Origin: Nocardiopsis algeriensis
GTDB taxonomy: Bacteria; Actinomycetota; Actinomycetes; Streptosporangiales; Streptosporangiaceae
DNA: 64,000 nucleotides
Direction of reading: 5' to 3'
Assembly: GCF_014203695.1 (NCBI RefSeq)
Contig: NZ_JACHJO010000006.1
Location: 309,847 to 373,846 of the forward strand
A program made the position numbers and the translations under genes. This document shows positions 47,627 through 56,096 of the stretch, piece by piece. Numbering within the stretch: position 1 is the stretch's first letter; every line of letters starts with the position of its first letter. The notes below the pieces were generated by a model. That model searched no databases. It worked only from the letters and a program-made list of their open reading frames with translations, and was not told the origin of the DNA.

Positions 47627-49354
47627 ATGGCGAACACCACGAACGGCACCGCGGGCGGCGGGCCCGAGGAGATCGAGGCCGGGCGGGCGCGCTGGCAGCG
47701 CCGCTACGACGCCGCGCGCAAGCGCGACGCCGACTTCACGTCCCTGTCCGGACGCCCGCTGGAACCCGTCTACGGGCCGCGGCCCGGCGCGGAGGTCCCC
47801 GGATTCGAGCGCATCGGCTGGCCGGGCGAGTTCCCCTACACCCGCGGCCTGTACCCCACCGGCTACCGGGGGCGGACCTGGACCATCCGCCAGTTCGCCG
47901 GGTTCGGCAACGCGCGCCAGACCAACGAGCGCTACAAGATGATCCTCGCCTCGGGCGGGGGCGGACTCTCCGTGGCCTTCGACATGCCCACCCTGATGGG
48001 CCACGACTCCGACTCCCCCCACGCGCTCGGCGAGGTCGGGCACTGCGGGGTCGCGATCGACTCCGTGGCTGACATGGACCTGCTCTTCGACGGCATCCCC
48101 CTCGGGGAGACCACGACCTCCATGACCGTCAGCGGGCCGGCCGTGCCGGTCTTCTGCATGTACCTGGTCGCCGCCGAGCGCCAGGGCGTGGACACCTCCA
48201 CCCTCAACGGCACGCTCCAGACCGACATCTTCAAGGAGTACATCGCCCAGAAGGAGTGGCTGTACCCGCCCGAGCCCCAGCTGCGGCTCATCGGCGACCT
48301 CATGGAGTACTGCGCGGAGAACATCCCCGCCTACAAGCCCCTGTCGGTGTCGGGCTACCACATCCGCGAGGCCGGGGCCACGGCCGCCCAGGAGCTCGCC
48401 TACACCCTCGCGGACGGCTTCGGCTACGTCGAGCTGGGCCTCTCCCGCGGCTTGGACGTGGACGCCTTCGCGCCGGGGCTGTCGTTCTTCTTCGACGCCC
48501 ACATCGACTTCTTCGAGGAGATCGCCAAGTTCCGCGCCGCCCGCCGCATCTGGGCGCGCTGGATGCGCGACACCTACGGGGCCAGGACGGAGAAGGCCCA
48601 GTGGCTGCGGTTCCACACCCAGACCGCCGGGGTCTCGCTCACCGCCCAGCAGCCCTACAACAACGTCGTGCGCACCGCGGTGGAGGCCCTCTCCGCGGTC
48701 TTGGGGGGCACCAACTCGCTGCACACCAACGCCCTGGACGAGACCCTGGCCCTGCCCACCGAGCAGGCCGCCGAGATCGCCCTGCGCACCCAGCAGGTGC
48801 TCATGGAGGAGACCGGTGTCGCGAACGTCGCCGACCCCCTGGGCGGATCGTGGTACCTGGAGGCCCTCACCGACGAGCTGGAGGCCGAGGCCGAGCGGAT
48901 CTTCGCGCACATCCTGCGCATGGGCGGCGGCGAGGACGCCGAGCACGCCATCGGCCCGATGACCTCCGGCATCCTCGCCGGCATCGAGAACGGCTGGTTC
49001 GGATCCGAGATCGCCGAGTCCGCCTTCCAGTACCAGCAGGCCCTGGAGAAGGGCGACAAGCGCATCGTCGGCGTCAACTGCCACACCGCCACCGTCTCGG
49101 GGGAGCTCGACATCCTCCGGATCAGCCACGAGGTGGAGCGGGAGCAGAAGCGTGTGCTCGCCGAGCGCCGCGCCGCCCGCGACGGGGCCGCCGTCGAGCG
49201 CACCCTGGCCGACCTGCGGGAGGGGACGCGCACCCCCGGCCGCAACCTCGTCCCGCTCATCATCGAGGCGGCCCGCGCCGAGGCCACCCTCGGCGAGATC
49301 TGCGCCGCGATGGGCGAGGAGTTCGGCACCTACACCGAGGTTCCGCAGTTCTGA
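47627..49354 (+). CDS. icmA: Isobutyryl-CoA mutase large subunit
   Basis: B12-dependent acyl-CoA mutase large subunit of 575 residues without the C-terminal cobalamin-binding domain, which IcmB supplies in trans. Substrate residues place it as isobutyryl-CoA rather than methylmalonyl-CoA mutase: Phe90 in TIRQFAG (Tyr in methylmalonyl-CoA mutase) and Gln208 in KEYIAQKE (Arg in methylmalonyl-CoA mutase). Ala117 argues against 2-hydroxyisobutyryl-CoA mutase. It would interconvert isobutyryl- and n-butyryl-CoA in valine and fatty-acid metabolism. TACTAT ends 7 nt before the ATG, so it may be leaderless. No icmB was found in the window. Confidence 0.9.
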   Translation: MANTTNGTAGGGPEEIEAGRARWQRRYDAARKRDADFTSLSGRPLEPVYGPRPGAEVPGFERIGWPGEFPYTRGLYPTGYRGRTWTIRQFAGFGNARQTNERYKMILASGGGGLSVAFDMPTLMGHDSDSPHALGEVGHCGVAIDSVADMDLLFDGIPLGETTTSMTVSGPAVPVFCMYLVAAERQGVDTSTLNGTLQTDIFKEYIAQKEWLYPPEPQLRLIGDLMEYCAENIPAYKPLSVSGYHIREAGATAAQELAYTLADGFGYVELGLSRGLDVDAFAPGLSFFFDAHIDFFEEIAKFRAARRIWARWMRDTYGARTEKAQWLRFHTQTAGVSLTAQQPYNNVVRTAVEALSAVLGGTNSLHTNALDETLALPTEQAAEIALRTQQVLMEETGVANVADPLGGSWYLEALTDELEAEAERIFAHILRMGGGEDAEHAIGPMTSGILAGIENGWFGSEIAESAFQYQQALEKGDKRIVGVNCHTATVSGELDILRISHEVEREQKRVLAERRAARDGAAVERTLADLREGTRTPGRNLVPLIIEAARAEATLGEICAAMGEEFGTYTEVPQF

Positions 49355-49359
49355 TCCGA

Positions 49360-49388
49360 CCGCGGGGACGGGCCCGCCGTCCCCGCGG
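49360..49388 (+). terminator. Terminator after icmA
   Basis: CCGCGGGGACGG with CCGTCCCCGCGG, 12-bp perfect stem and 5-nt loop, directly after the icmA stop codon. Confidence 0.75.
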
Positions 49389-49429
49389 CCACGGCAGCCT
49401 CCCGCCCGCGCATGGGGCAGGATGGAACC

Positions 49430-50380
49430 ATGCAGCCTTCGGACTTTTCACCGAACAGTGCCGTTGACCTCGGCGCGCGCAAGGCGGCCATGGAACGCGA
49501 GGCCAAGCAGCGCGCCGCGGAGTCGGCGGGTCGATCCAATCCCTACGCCGTCAACGTCGACGAGTCGAACTTCCAGGCCCAGGTGCTGGAGCGGTCGATG
49601 GCCGCCCCGGTGGTCCTGGCCGTGCTCGCCGGGTGGTCCGAGCAGTCCACCCAGGTGGAGAACACCCTGGACCGGCTCTCGGCGGCCTCCGGCGGCAACT
49701 GGTTCCTGGCGAAGGTGGACAGCGAGGCCAGCCCGCAGCTCGTGCAGGCCCTGCGGGTCCCCACGACGCCCATGATCGTGCTCGTCGTCCAGGGCCAGCT
49801 CCTGCCCGGCCCGGCGGGGCCGGTCCCCGACGACCAGCTCACCGCCTGGCTCTCCGAGGCCTTCGCCGCCCTCAAGGAGCAGGGCGCACTGCCCCCCGAC
49901 CACCCCGGCACCCTCGGCGGCGAGGCCGCCCCCGGGGAGGAGCCCGGTGCCGCCGGGCAGCCGCGGGTGCGTCCCGTGGACGCGGAGGCGCAGGAGGCGC
50001 TCGACAACGGTGACTTCGACACCGCCGAGTCGGTCTACGCCAAGGCCGTCGAGGCCGACCCCAAGGACGGCGAGTCCCGGAGCAAGCTCGCCCAGATCCG
50101 CCTCGTGCGCCGCCTGCGCGACGTGGACGCCGCCGCCGTCCGCAGGGCCGCCGCGGACGACCCGGGGGACATCGCCGCCCAGATCGCCGTCGCCGACATC
50201 GACATGTACGGCGGCAAGTTCGAGGACGCCTTCGACCGCCTCGTCGCCGCGGTCCGGCGCACCCGCGACGAGGAGCGGGACAAGGTGCGCAACCACCTGC
50301 TGAGCCTGTTCGAGCTGCTTCCCGCGGGCGACCCCCGGGTGAACGCCGCACGCCGCAAGCTCACCTCGGCGCTCTTCTGA
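49430..50380 (+). CDS. YbbN/CnoX-like thioredoxin-fold TPR protein
   Basis: Protein of 316 residues: thioredoxin-like domain (about 40-150) plus C-terminal TPR-type helices (DAEAQEALDNGDFDTAESVYAKAVEADP). The usual CxxC is replaced by WSEQS, so it has no redox activity; related YbbN/CnoX proteins act as holdase chaperones. The N-terminus (MQPSDFSPNSAVDLGARKAA) fits the actinobacterial family. CAGGAT ends 7 nt before the ATG, suggesting leaderless translation. Confidence 0.86.
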   Translation: MQPSDFSPNSAVDLGARKAAMEREAKQRAAESAGRSNPYAVNVDESNFQAQVLERSMAAPVVLAVLAGWSEQSTQVENTLDRLSAASGGNWFLAKVDSEASPQLVQALRVPTTPMIVLVVQGQLLPGPAGPVPDDQLTAWLSEAFAALKEQGALPPDHPGTLGGEAAPGEEPGAAGQPRVRPVDAEAQEALDNGDFDTAESVYAKAVEADPKDGESRSKLAQIRLVRRLRDVDAAAVRRAAADDPGDIAAQIAVADIDMYGGKFEDAFDRLVAAVRRTRDEERDKVRNHLLSLFELLPAGDPRVNAARRKLTSALF

Positions 50381-50390
50381 TCCGGGCGCC

Positions 50391-50419
50391 CGCCGGCGTG
50401 GAGGCTCCCCACGCCGGCG
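50391..50419 (+). terminator. Terminator after the YbbN-like gene
   Basis: CGCCGGCGTGG with CCACGCCGGCG around a 7-nt loop, 10 bp after the stop codon. Confidence 0.75.
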
Positions 50420-50735
50420 CGGTTCCCGGCGCGGAGAACTTGTACGTTTCTTCGCTCTTCGTGCAATCCGCCACTTTGAGATGACGGTCGGCCCTTGACT
50501 CGGGGTAAAGTGGGGCGACTCGATGCATCCCCCCACCGCGAACCGGGGCCCGCCCGACAGCAGCCCCGAGGAGTGCCGCGCGCCGGGCGTCCCCGCCGGA
50601 CGCCGCGCGGAAGGCACCGCGCCCGGAGGAGGGCGGGTGCTCCGGTGGAAGGGTTTCCGACGTCGCACACCCGCGGGTGGGGAGCGTCCTGGTACCCCTG
50701 GCCGCAGAGCACGAGCAATATCCGAGGAGCATCAC
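50420..50735 (+). other. Upstream/leader region of the malic enzyme gene
   Basis: About 315 bp without a gene. TAAAGT at 50506-50511 may be a -10 element, giving a leader of about 215 nt; no matching -35 at standard spacing was seen. CGGGCG/CGCCCG-type pairs give possible hairpins near 50585. I did not recognise a known riboswitch. Confidence 0.35.
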
Positions 50736-52133
50736 GTGGCCACCCTTCCCAGCGTTTCGTACTCCATCACCGTCCGCCTCGAGGTGGATGCCGGAGGCAG
50801 TGCGGTGGGCAGCCTCACCAACGCCGTCGAGCACGTGGGCGGTATGGTCACCGCCCTCGACGTGGCCGCCGCCGGACACGAGCGCATCCGCATCGACGTC
50901 ACCTGCGCCGCCCGCGACACCGAGCACGCCCAGGCCATCGTCGACTCCCTCGGCGCGGTCGAGGGCGTGGTCGTCCACAAGGTCAGCGACCGCACCTTCC
51001 TCATGCACCTGGGCGGCAAGATCGAGATGAAGTCGAAGGTGCCGCTGCGCAACCGCGACGAGCTCTCCATGGCCTACACCCCCGGCGTCGCCCGCGTCTG
51101 CCAGGCCATCGCCGCCAACAAGGAGGACGCCCGCCGCCTGACCGTCAAGCGCAACAGCGTCGCCGTGGTCACCGACGGCTCCGCCGTGCTGGGCCTGGGC
51201 AACATCGGGCCCGAGGCCGCCATGCCGGTCATGGAGGGCAAGGCCGCCCTGTTCAAGCGCTTCGCCGACATCGACGCCTGGCCGATCGCCCTGGACACCC
51301 AGGACGTCGACGAGATCGTCCGCACCGTCCAGGTCCTGGCCCCCGGTTTCGGCGGCATCAACCTGGAGGACATCTCCGCGCCCCGCTGCTTCGAGGTCGA
51401 GGCGCGCCTGCGCGAGCTCCTCGACATCCCCGTCTTCCACGACGACCAGCACGGCACCGCCATCGTCGTCCTCGCTGCCCTGCGCAACGCCCTGCGCGTG
51501 GTCGGCAAGAAGCTGGAGGAGGTCCGCATCACCATGTCCGGCGCGGGCGCCGCCGGCACCGCCATCCTCAAGCTGCTCATGCACGCCGGCGCCCGCAACA
51601 TCGTCGTCTGCGACGTCCACGGCGCGGTCCACGGCGGACGCGACCACCTGGACGACAACCTCCGCTGGATCGCCGAGCACACGAACCCGGAGGGCTACGG
51701 CGGCGACCTCAAGGGCGCGGTCGCCGGAGCCGACGTGTTCATCGGCGTCTCCGCCCCCGACCTGCTCGCGGGCGAGGACATCGCCGAGATGAACGAGGAC
51801 TCGATCATCTTCGCGCTGGCCAACCCCGACCCCGAGATCGACCCCGACATCGCCCACCTGCACGCCGCCGTCGTCGCCACCGGCCGCAGCGACTACCCGA
51901 ACCAGATCAACAACGTGCTGGTCTTCCCCGGGTTCTTCCGCGGACTGCTGGACGCCCAGAGCGACCACGTCGACTCCGACATGATGGTCGCCGCCGCCGA
52001 GGCACTCGCCGACGTGGTGACCGAGGACGAGCTGGGCCCCAACTACATCATTCCGAGCGTGTTCCACGCGGACCTGTCGGCGCACGTCGCCACCGCCGTG
52101 CGGGAGGCCGCCCTCCGGGCCCGCAAGGCCTGA
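50736..52133 (+). CDS. Malic enzyme (NAD-type) with N-terminal ACT domain
   Basis: Oxidative malate decarboxylase of 465 residues making pyruvate and CO2. An N-terminal ACT domain (about residues 4-85; SITVRLEVDAGGSAVGSLTNAVEHVGG) is followed by the malic-enzyme fold: catalytic region AYTPGVARVCQAI, metal-binding EDI in FGGINLEDISAPRC, HDDQHGTAIV, and NAD motif SGAGAAGTAILKL. GTG at 50736 after CGAGGAGC. The ACT domain suggests amino-acid control. Confidence 0.95.
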   Translation: MATLPSVSYSITVRLEVDAGGSAVGSLTNAVEHVGGMVTALDVAAAGHERIRIDVTCAARDTEHAQAIVDSLGAVEGVVVHKVSDRTFLMHLGGKIEMKSKVPLRNRDELSMAYTPGVARVCQAIAANKEDARRLTVKRNSVAVVTDGSAVLGLGNIGPEAAMPVMEGKAALFKRFADIDAWPIALDTQDVDEIVRTVQVLAPGFGGINLEDISAPRCFEVEARLRELLDIPVFHDDQHGTAIVVLAALRNALRVVGKKLEEVRITMSGAGAAGTAILKLLMHAGARNIVVCDVHGAVHGGRDHLDDNLRWIAEHTNPEGYGGDLKGAVAGADVFIGVSAPDLLAGEDIAEMNEDSIIFALANPDPEIDPDIAHLHAAVVATGRSDYPNQINNVLVFPGFFRGLLDAQSDHVDSDMMVAAAEALADVVTEDELGPNYIIPSVFHADLSAHVATAVREAALRARKA

Positions 52134-52212
52134 CCGCCCGCCGCAGGCGATCGTTCGGAACGGGATCGCGGCACCCTATACCGTGGAACACAGACTTCGA
52201 AAGGTGAGCACG

Positions 52213-52455
52213 ATGCCGATGGACGTCCTGAACAAGGTCCTGCCCGACAGCGAGACCAAGCCGGACATCTCGCACGACGGAGGCGATCGCGAGCGCTTCG
52301 CCCACTACGTGCAGAAGGACAAGATCACGGAGAGCGCCGTGACCGGCAACCCGGTGATCGCCCTGTGCGGCAAGGTGTGGGTGCCCAACCGGGACCCGAA
52401 GAAGTTCCCGGTGTGCCCCGACTGCAAGAAGATCTACGAGGAGCTCACGAAGTAG
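52213..52455 (+). CDS. DUF3039 family protein
   Basis: A small acidic protein of 80 residues. The C-terminal half has CGKVWVPNRDPKKFPVCPDCKKIYEEL, with three Cys forming a probable zinc site; this block defines DUF3039. It is conserved in actinobacteria next to a helicase gene, as here (54.2 kb). Start ATG at 52213; a GTG three codons earlier is possible. Function unknown. Confidence 0.85.
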   Translation: MPMDVLNKVLPDSETKPDISHDGGDRERFAHYVQKDKITESAVTGNPVIALCGKVWVPNRDPKKFPVCPDCKKIYEELTK

Positions 52456-52467
52456 GCCTCCTGCCTG

Positions 52468-52513
52468 CGAGGGCCCCGCGGAACCGCCGATCAGCGGTTC
52501 CACGGGGCCCTCG
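52468..52513 (+). terminator. Terminator after the DUF3039 gene
   Basis: A long stem of about 19 bp (CGAGGGCCCCGCGGAACCGC with GCGGTTCCACGGGGCCCTCG, one unpaired base) 12 bp after the stop codon. Confidence 0.8.
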
Positions 52514-52519
52514 CGCGCA

Positions 52520-52690
52520 GTGGCGCAGCCCTGCGGGGCCGGCGCTGCGGTTATCTTTGTGCTGCACGATTTGAGGCTTGCGGCAGCCTACGCCCATCGT
52601 GTGGCGGTACCCTCCGAAGGACGTGCCGCCGCGCAGGGCTCCCCCGCCGACCTTCTCGGCTCCCCTGCCCGACGGCGTCCACCGGCACGG
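52520..52690 (+). pseudogene. Remnant of a heme-type ABC transporter ATPase (HmuV-like)
   Basis: A 50-residue stretch reads VLHDLRLAAAYAHRVAVPSEGRAA and then AQGSPADLL, which resembles the H-loop and C-terminus of HmuV-type ATPases (VLHDLNLAAAYADR-like). The Walker A, signature and Walker B parts are missing upstream, where a terminator sits instead. After about residue 52 the frame becomes unrelated, Arg/Pro-rich. It looks like a decayed gene fragment between the DUF3039 and sortase genes. Confidence 0.6.
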
Positions 52691-52792
52691 GGTCGAAGGT
52701 CCTGCCGCATCCGCGCACCGGGCCCCGGTGGCCGTGCCCGTCCGATAAGCGCCTGGTTCACGCCGCAACGCCCACAGGAGTAGGTCGCATTG

Positions 52793-53575
52793 GTGTCCAC
52801 AACCGAACGGCAGTCACACGGGAGAGGACGGTCCCCCCGAGGGCGGCGCCGCAAACCGGTCAGGAGGGCCACCCCGGGGGACGTCGTACGGGCGATCGTA
52901 CGGTTCATCGGCGAGATCCTGCTGACGGCCGGTCTGCTCATGCTCTTCTACGCGTCCTACGAGGTCTACGGCTCCGGCTGGGAGACCGACCGCGAGCAGG
53001 AGCAGCTCGCCCAGGGACTGGAGGAGGCCTGGGCCGCCACCGAGGACACCGAGCAGGGCCCCGACTCCGAGCCGCTGCCCGGCAGCGCCGACAGCCGCCT
53101 GTACGTGCCCTCCCTCGACCTGGACTGGGTGGTGGTCAACGGCACCACCCAGCAGGACATCCTCTACAGCCCCGGCCATTACACCGAGTACCCCAGCACC
53201 CCCGGCGGGCCCGGCAACTACGCGATCGCCGCGCACCGCACCCCCGGCCTCTTCTGGGACCTCGACCTGCTGGAGAACGGCGACGTCCTGGTCCTGGAGG
53301 ACAAGGACAACTTCTACACCTACGAGGTCATACGCGAGGAGACCGTGCTGCCCACCGATGTGTGGGTGATCGAGCCCGACCCCTTCGACGACGTCGAGGG
53401 CGCGGGGGAGGGGGAGCCCGAGAACTCCTACATCACCCTCACCACGTGCGCGCCCAAGCTCAACAACACCCACCGCCTCATCGTGTGGGGCGAGCTCGTG
53501 GAGACCACACCCAAGTCCGAGGGCATGCCCGACTCGATCGCGCACATGGCCCCCGACACCGGCGAGAGCGAGTGA
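52793..53575 (+). CDS. Class E sortase
   Basis: Membrane transpeptidase of 260 residues that anchors surface proteins to peptidoglycan. Basic N-terminus, one membrane helix (about residues 39-58), then the sortase beta-barrel. Catalytic residues: His148 in IAAHRTPG, Cys219 in TLTTCAP, Arg228 in NTHRLIVWG. Class E enzymes usually recognise LAXTG. Start uncertain: GTG 52793, with AGGAG 12 nt upstream, or TTG 52790, with 9 nt. It is followed by a small membrane protein gene after 7 bp. Confidence 0.92.
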   Translation: MSTTERQSHGRGRSPRGRRRKPVRRATPGDVVRAIVRFIGEILLTAGLLMLFYASYEVYGSGWETDREQEQLAQGLEEAWAATEDTEQGPDSEPLPGSADSRLYVPSLDLDWVVVNGTTQQDILYSPGHYTEYPSTPGGPGNYAIAAHRTPGLFWDLDLLENGDVLVLEDKDNFYTYEVIREETVLPTDVWVIEPDPFDDVEGAGEGEPENSYITLTTCAPKLNNTHRLIVWGELVETTPKSEGMPDSIAHMAPDTGESE

Positions 53576-53582
53576 GGTAGCC

Positions 53583-53819
53583 GTGTACGGTCTGATCTGG
53601 CGCATCCTTCCCGGTCCCTGGATCTCCAAGTTCATCCTGGCGCTGGGCCTCCTGGCCGGGGCCCTCGCGCTGCTGTGGTTCTTCGCGTTCCCCGCGATCT
53701 CCCCGCACATGCCCTTCAACGACGGAGCCGTCGAGGTGGGCGGTGCCGGCGCGGGCGGGGCGCCCGCCACCGGCGGGGCCCCGGAGGAGTCCGGGGCCGT
53801 CGGGGAGGCCACGGAGTAA
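53583..53819 (+). CDS. Small membrane protein after the sortase
   Basis: A 78-residue protein: one membrane helix (about residues 16-37, SKFILALGLLAGALALLWFF) and a 40-residue tail rich in Gly, Ala and Glu with several PATGG-like words. It starts at GTG 53583, 7 bp after the sortase gene, and is likely co-transcribed. The tail lacks a classical LPXTG/LAXTG sorting signal. Function unknown. Confidence 0.75.
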   Translation: MYGLIWRILPGPWISKFILALGLLAGALALLWFFAFPAISPHMPFNDGAVEVGGAGAGGAPATGGAPEESGAVGEATE

Positions 53820-53830
53820 CCGCACGTCCG

Positions 53831-53868
53831 CGCCCCATGGGTCCCGCCGCGGCGGGACCCATGGGGCG
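53831..53868 (+). terminator. 38-bp perfect palindrome terminator
   Basis: A fully symmetric 38-bp palindrome (arms of 19 bp, no loop) followed by TTCTGTGTG, 11 bp after the small membrane protein gene. Confidence 0.8.
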
Positions 53869-54175
53869 TTCTGTGTGCGGCACCACTGGCGGCCGGCCCG
53901 GTTCGGCGGAGGGCGGACGCTAGGGTGTGTTCGCGGATGCTTGCGCATCTCTCGGCACGGCCGAGACCTCCGGGAGCGGCGGTCCGGGTGATCCCTCGCA
54001 CAGGCGAAGCGCGAACCCGATCCGGCCGCGAGGGCGCCTTCGGCGCCGGGAGGGGCGGCCATGCGGCCGAAGGCGGAGGAGAACCCCGGTCCCGAGGACG
54101 TGCTCGTGGGGGGCAAGGCGCTGCCGGGGGCGTGCGGACACGTGCTCGCGGACGTCCGAAGGTGAGGGGAAACGC
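53869..54175 (+). other. Leader region before the helicase gene
   Basis: 307 bp. TAGGGT at 53921-53926 may be the promoter -10, giving a leader of about 240 nt. The GGCGCC/GGCGCC hairpin (around TTC, near 54029) is the clearest structure. An open frame through this region is Arg-rich and not protein-like. GTGAGGGGAAACGC is the ribosome-binding region. Confidence 0.4.
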
Positions 54176-55900
54176 ATGACGGTGGTGCAGACCACGACGG
54201 AGGAACGGCTCAGCGGCCTGCGGGTCTGGCAGCGGGAGGCGTTCGAGGAGTACTTCCGCCGGGAGCCCAGGGACTTCCTCGCCGTGGCCACCCCCGGCGC
54301 GGGCAAGACCACCTTCGCCCTCACCCTGGCCAGTGAGCTCCTCCAGCGCCGCACCGTGCGCGCCGTCACCATCGTGTGCCCCACCGAGCACCTCAAGAAG
54401 CAATGGGCCGAGGCCGCCGCCCGGTTCGGCATCCCCATCGACCCCGACTTCCGCAACGGCCAGGGTGCGCTGGGGCGCCAGTACACCGGCGCGGCGGTCA
54501 CCTACGCGCAGGTCGCGGCCCACCCCATGCTGCACCGCAACCGGACCGAGGCCCGCAAGACCCTCGTCATCTTCGACGAGGTCCACCACGCCGGCGACGC
54601 ACTGTCCTGGGGCGACGCGGCGCGCGAGGCCTTCGACCCCGCCACCCGGCGGCTGAGCCTGACCGGCACCCCCTTCCGCTCCGACGTCAACCCCATCCCG
54701 TTCGTCGACTACGTCCAGGACGCCGCCGGGGTGCGGCGCTGCTCGTGGGACTACAGCTACGGCTACGGCCCGGCCCTGGCCGACGGCGTCGTGCGCCCCG
54801 TCATCTTCATGGCCTACTCGGGCGAGATGCGCTGGCGCACCAGGGCCGGGGACGAGCTCGCCGCGCGGCTCGGCGAACCCCTCACGCAGGACGCCCTGTC
54901 CCAGGCGTGGCGGGCCGCACTCGACCCCAAGGGGGACTGGATCAAGCGCGTCCTCCAGGCGGCCGACCGCCGCCTGACCGAGGTCCGCAAGACCCACCCC
55001 GACGCCGGCGGCCTGGTCATCGCCAGCGATCACGAGAACGCCCGCGCCTACTCGCGCATCCTGCGCCAGATCACGGGCAAGGGCGCCACCGTGGTCCTGT
55101 CCGACGACCCGACCGCCTCCAAGAAGATCACGCGGTTCGCCAACGGGGACGACAGGTGGATGGTGGCGGTCCGCATGGTCTCCGAGGGCGTCGACGTCCC
55201 CCGGCTGATGGTGGGCGTCTACGCCACCTCCACCAGCACGGCCCTGTTCTTCGCCCAGGCCATCGGCCGCTTCGTGCGTGTGCGCAAGCGGGGCGAGGTC
55301 GCCTCGGTGTTCCTGCCCTCCGTGCCCACCCTGCTGGACTTCGCCGGGGAGATGGAGCGCGAGCGCGACCACGTCCTGGACCGCACGCCGGGGGACGACG
55401 AGTACCCCGAGGAGGAGCTCCTCAAGGAGGCGCGCAAGAAGCGCGACAGCCCCGACGCGGGGGAGGAGCTGCCCTTCGAGACGATGGAGGCCTCGGCCGA
55501 GTTCGACCGGGCGCTCTTCGACGGCGCCGAGTACGGCGGCATCCCGGGCTCCACCGAGGAGGAGGACTTCCTCGGCCTGCCCGGTCTGCTCGAGCCCCAG
55601 CAGGTCGCCCAGCTCCTGCGCAAGCGCAAGGACCAGATCAAGGCGGGCGAGATCAAGGCCCGGAAGCGGCAGGAGGAGCCGGCCGCGGCGGAGGGCCCCA
55701 CCCACGAGGTCCTCGCCGACCTGCGCCGAGAGCTCAGCGGGCTCGTCGGTGCCTGGCACCACCGCACCGGCAAACCCCACGGGGTCATCCACAACGAGCT
55801 GCGCCGCGCCTGCGGCGGTCCTCCGGTCGCGCAGGCCACCCCCGAGCAGATCCGCGAACGCATCGCCAAACTGCGGACCTGGGCCGTCGGGGGCAGGTAA
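54176..55900 (+). CDS. DEAD/DEAH-box helicase
   Basis: Superfamily 2 helicase of 574 residues. Q-region LRVWQREAFEEYF; motif I ATPGAGKTTFAL (residues 38-49); motif II FDEVHHAGDAL (DEVH); motif III SLTGTPFRSD; motif V/VI region VSEGVDVPRLMV and FAQAIGRFVRVRK. C-terminal 150 residues are charged and helical. It is found near DUF3039 genes in actinobacteria. I start at ATG 54176 after GAGGGGAAACGC. Substrate unknown; DNA repair or RNA metabolism are possible. Confidence 0.93.
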   Translation: MTVVQTTTEERLSGLRVWQREAFEEYFRREPRDFLAVATPGAGKTTFALTLASELLQRRTVRAVTIVCPTEHLKKQWAEAAARFGIPIDPDFRNGQGALGRQYTGAAVTYAQVAAHPMLHRNRTEARKTLVIFDEVHHAGDALSWGDAAREAFDPATRRLSLTGTPFRSDVNPIPFVDYVQDAAGVRRCSWDYSYGYGPALADGVVRPVIFMAYSGEMRWRTRAGDELAARLGEPLTQDALSQAWRAALDPKGDWIKRVLQAADRRLTEVRKTHPDAGGLVIASDHENARAYSRILRQITGKGATVVLSDDPTASKKITRFANGDDRWMVAVRMVSEGVDVPRLMVGVYATSTSTALFFAQAIGRFVRVRKRGEVASVFLPSVPTLLDFAGEMERERDHVLDRTPGDDEYPEEELLKEARKKRDSPDAGEELPFETMEASAEFDRALFDGAEYGGIPGSTEEEDFLGLPGLLEPQQVAQLLRKRKDQIKAGEIKARKRQEEPAAAEGPTHEVLADLRRELSGLVGAWHHRTGKPHGVIHNELRRACGGPPVAQATPEQIRERIAKLRTWAVGGR

Positions 55901-56096
55901 GGGGCGAAGAGTTCGCGAGCTCGCCCATGCCTGCACTTCGGACGGTTTCCCCAGGACTGCGCTCGGTGGCGTGAGCGGACGCGTACCCCGCGGCGGCGCC
56001 CGGCCGAGCACCGGACGGCGTTCCGCGCACCCCGGAGCCCGTGAGGAGGCGCGTCCGCCCACCACCGCGTACCCGGAGCGCCGCTAGGCTTTGGGC

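Noticed and set aside
47627..49354. Annotation of the mutase as methylmalonyl-CoA mutase large subunit
   Set aside because: Phe90, Gln208 and the absent B12 domain fit isobutyryl-CoA mutase better, though only two residues decide the call.
50420..50735. A possible c-di-AMP or glycine riboswitch before the malic enzyme gene
   Set aside because: The conserved cores of those riboswitches were not found; only generic GC hairpins are present.
53583..53819. The small membrane protein as a sortase substrate
   Set aside because: It has no LPXTG or LAXTG followed by a hydrophobic stretch and basic tail; the helix is N-terminal instead.
53925..54167. A possible fourth copy of the interspersed repeat
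   Set aside because: Only GCGGATGC-like words agree; the inverted ends and the GCCGTATCGGCGG core are absent.
53927..54175. An 83-codon upstream extension of the helicase frame
   Set aside because: The extension is Arg/Cys-rich and not protein-like, and a ribosome-binding region precedes ATG 54176.
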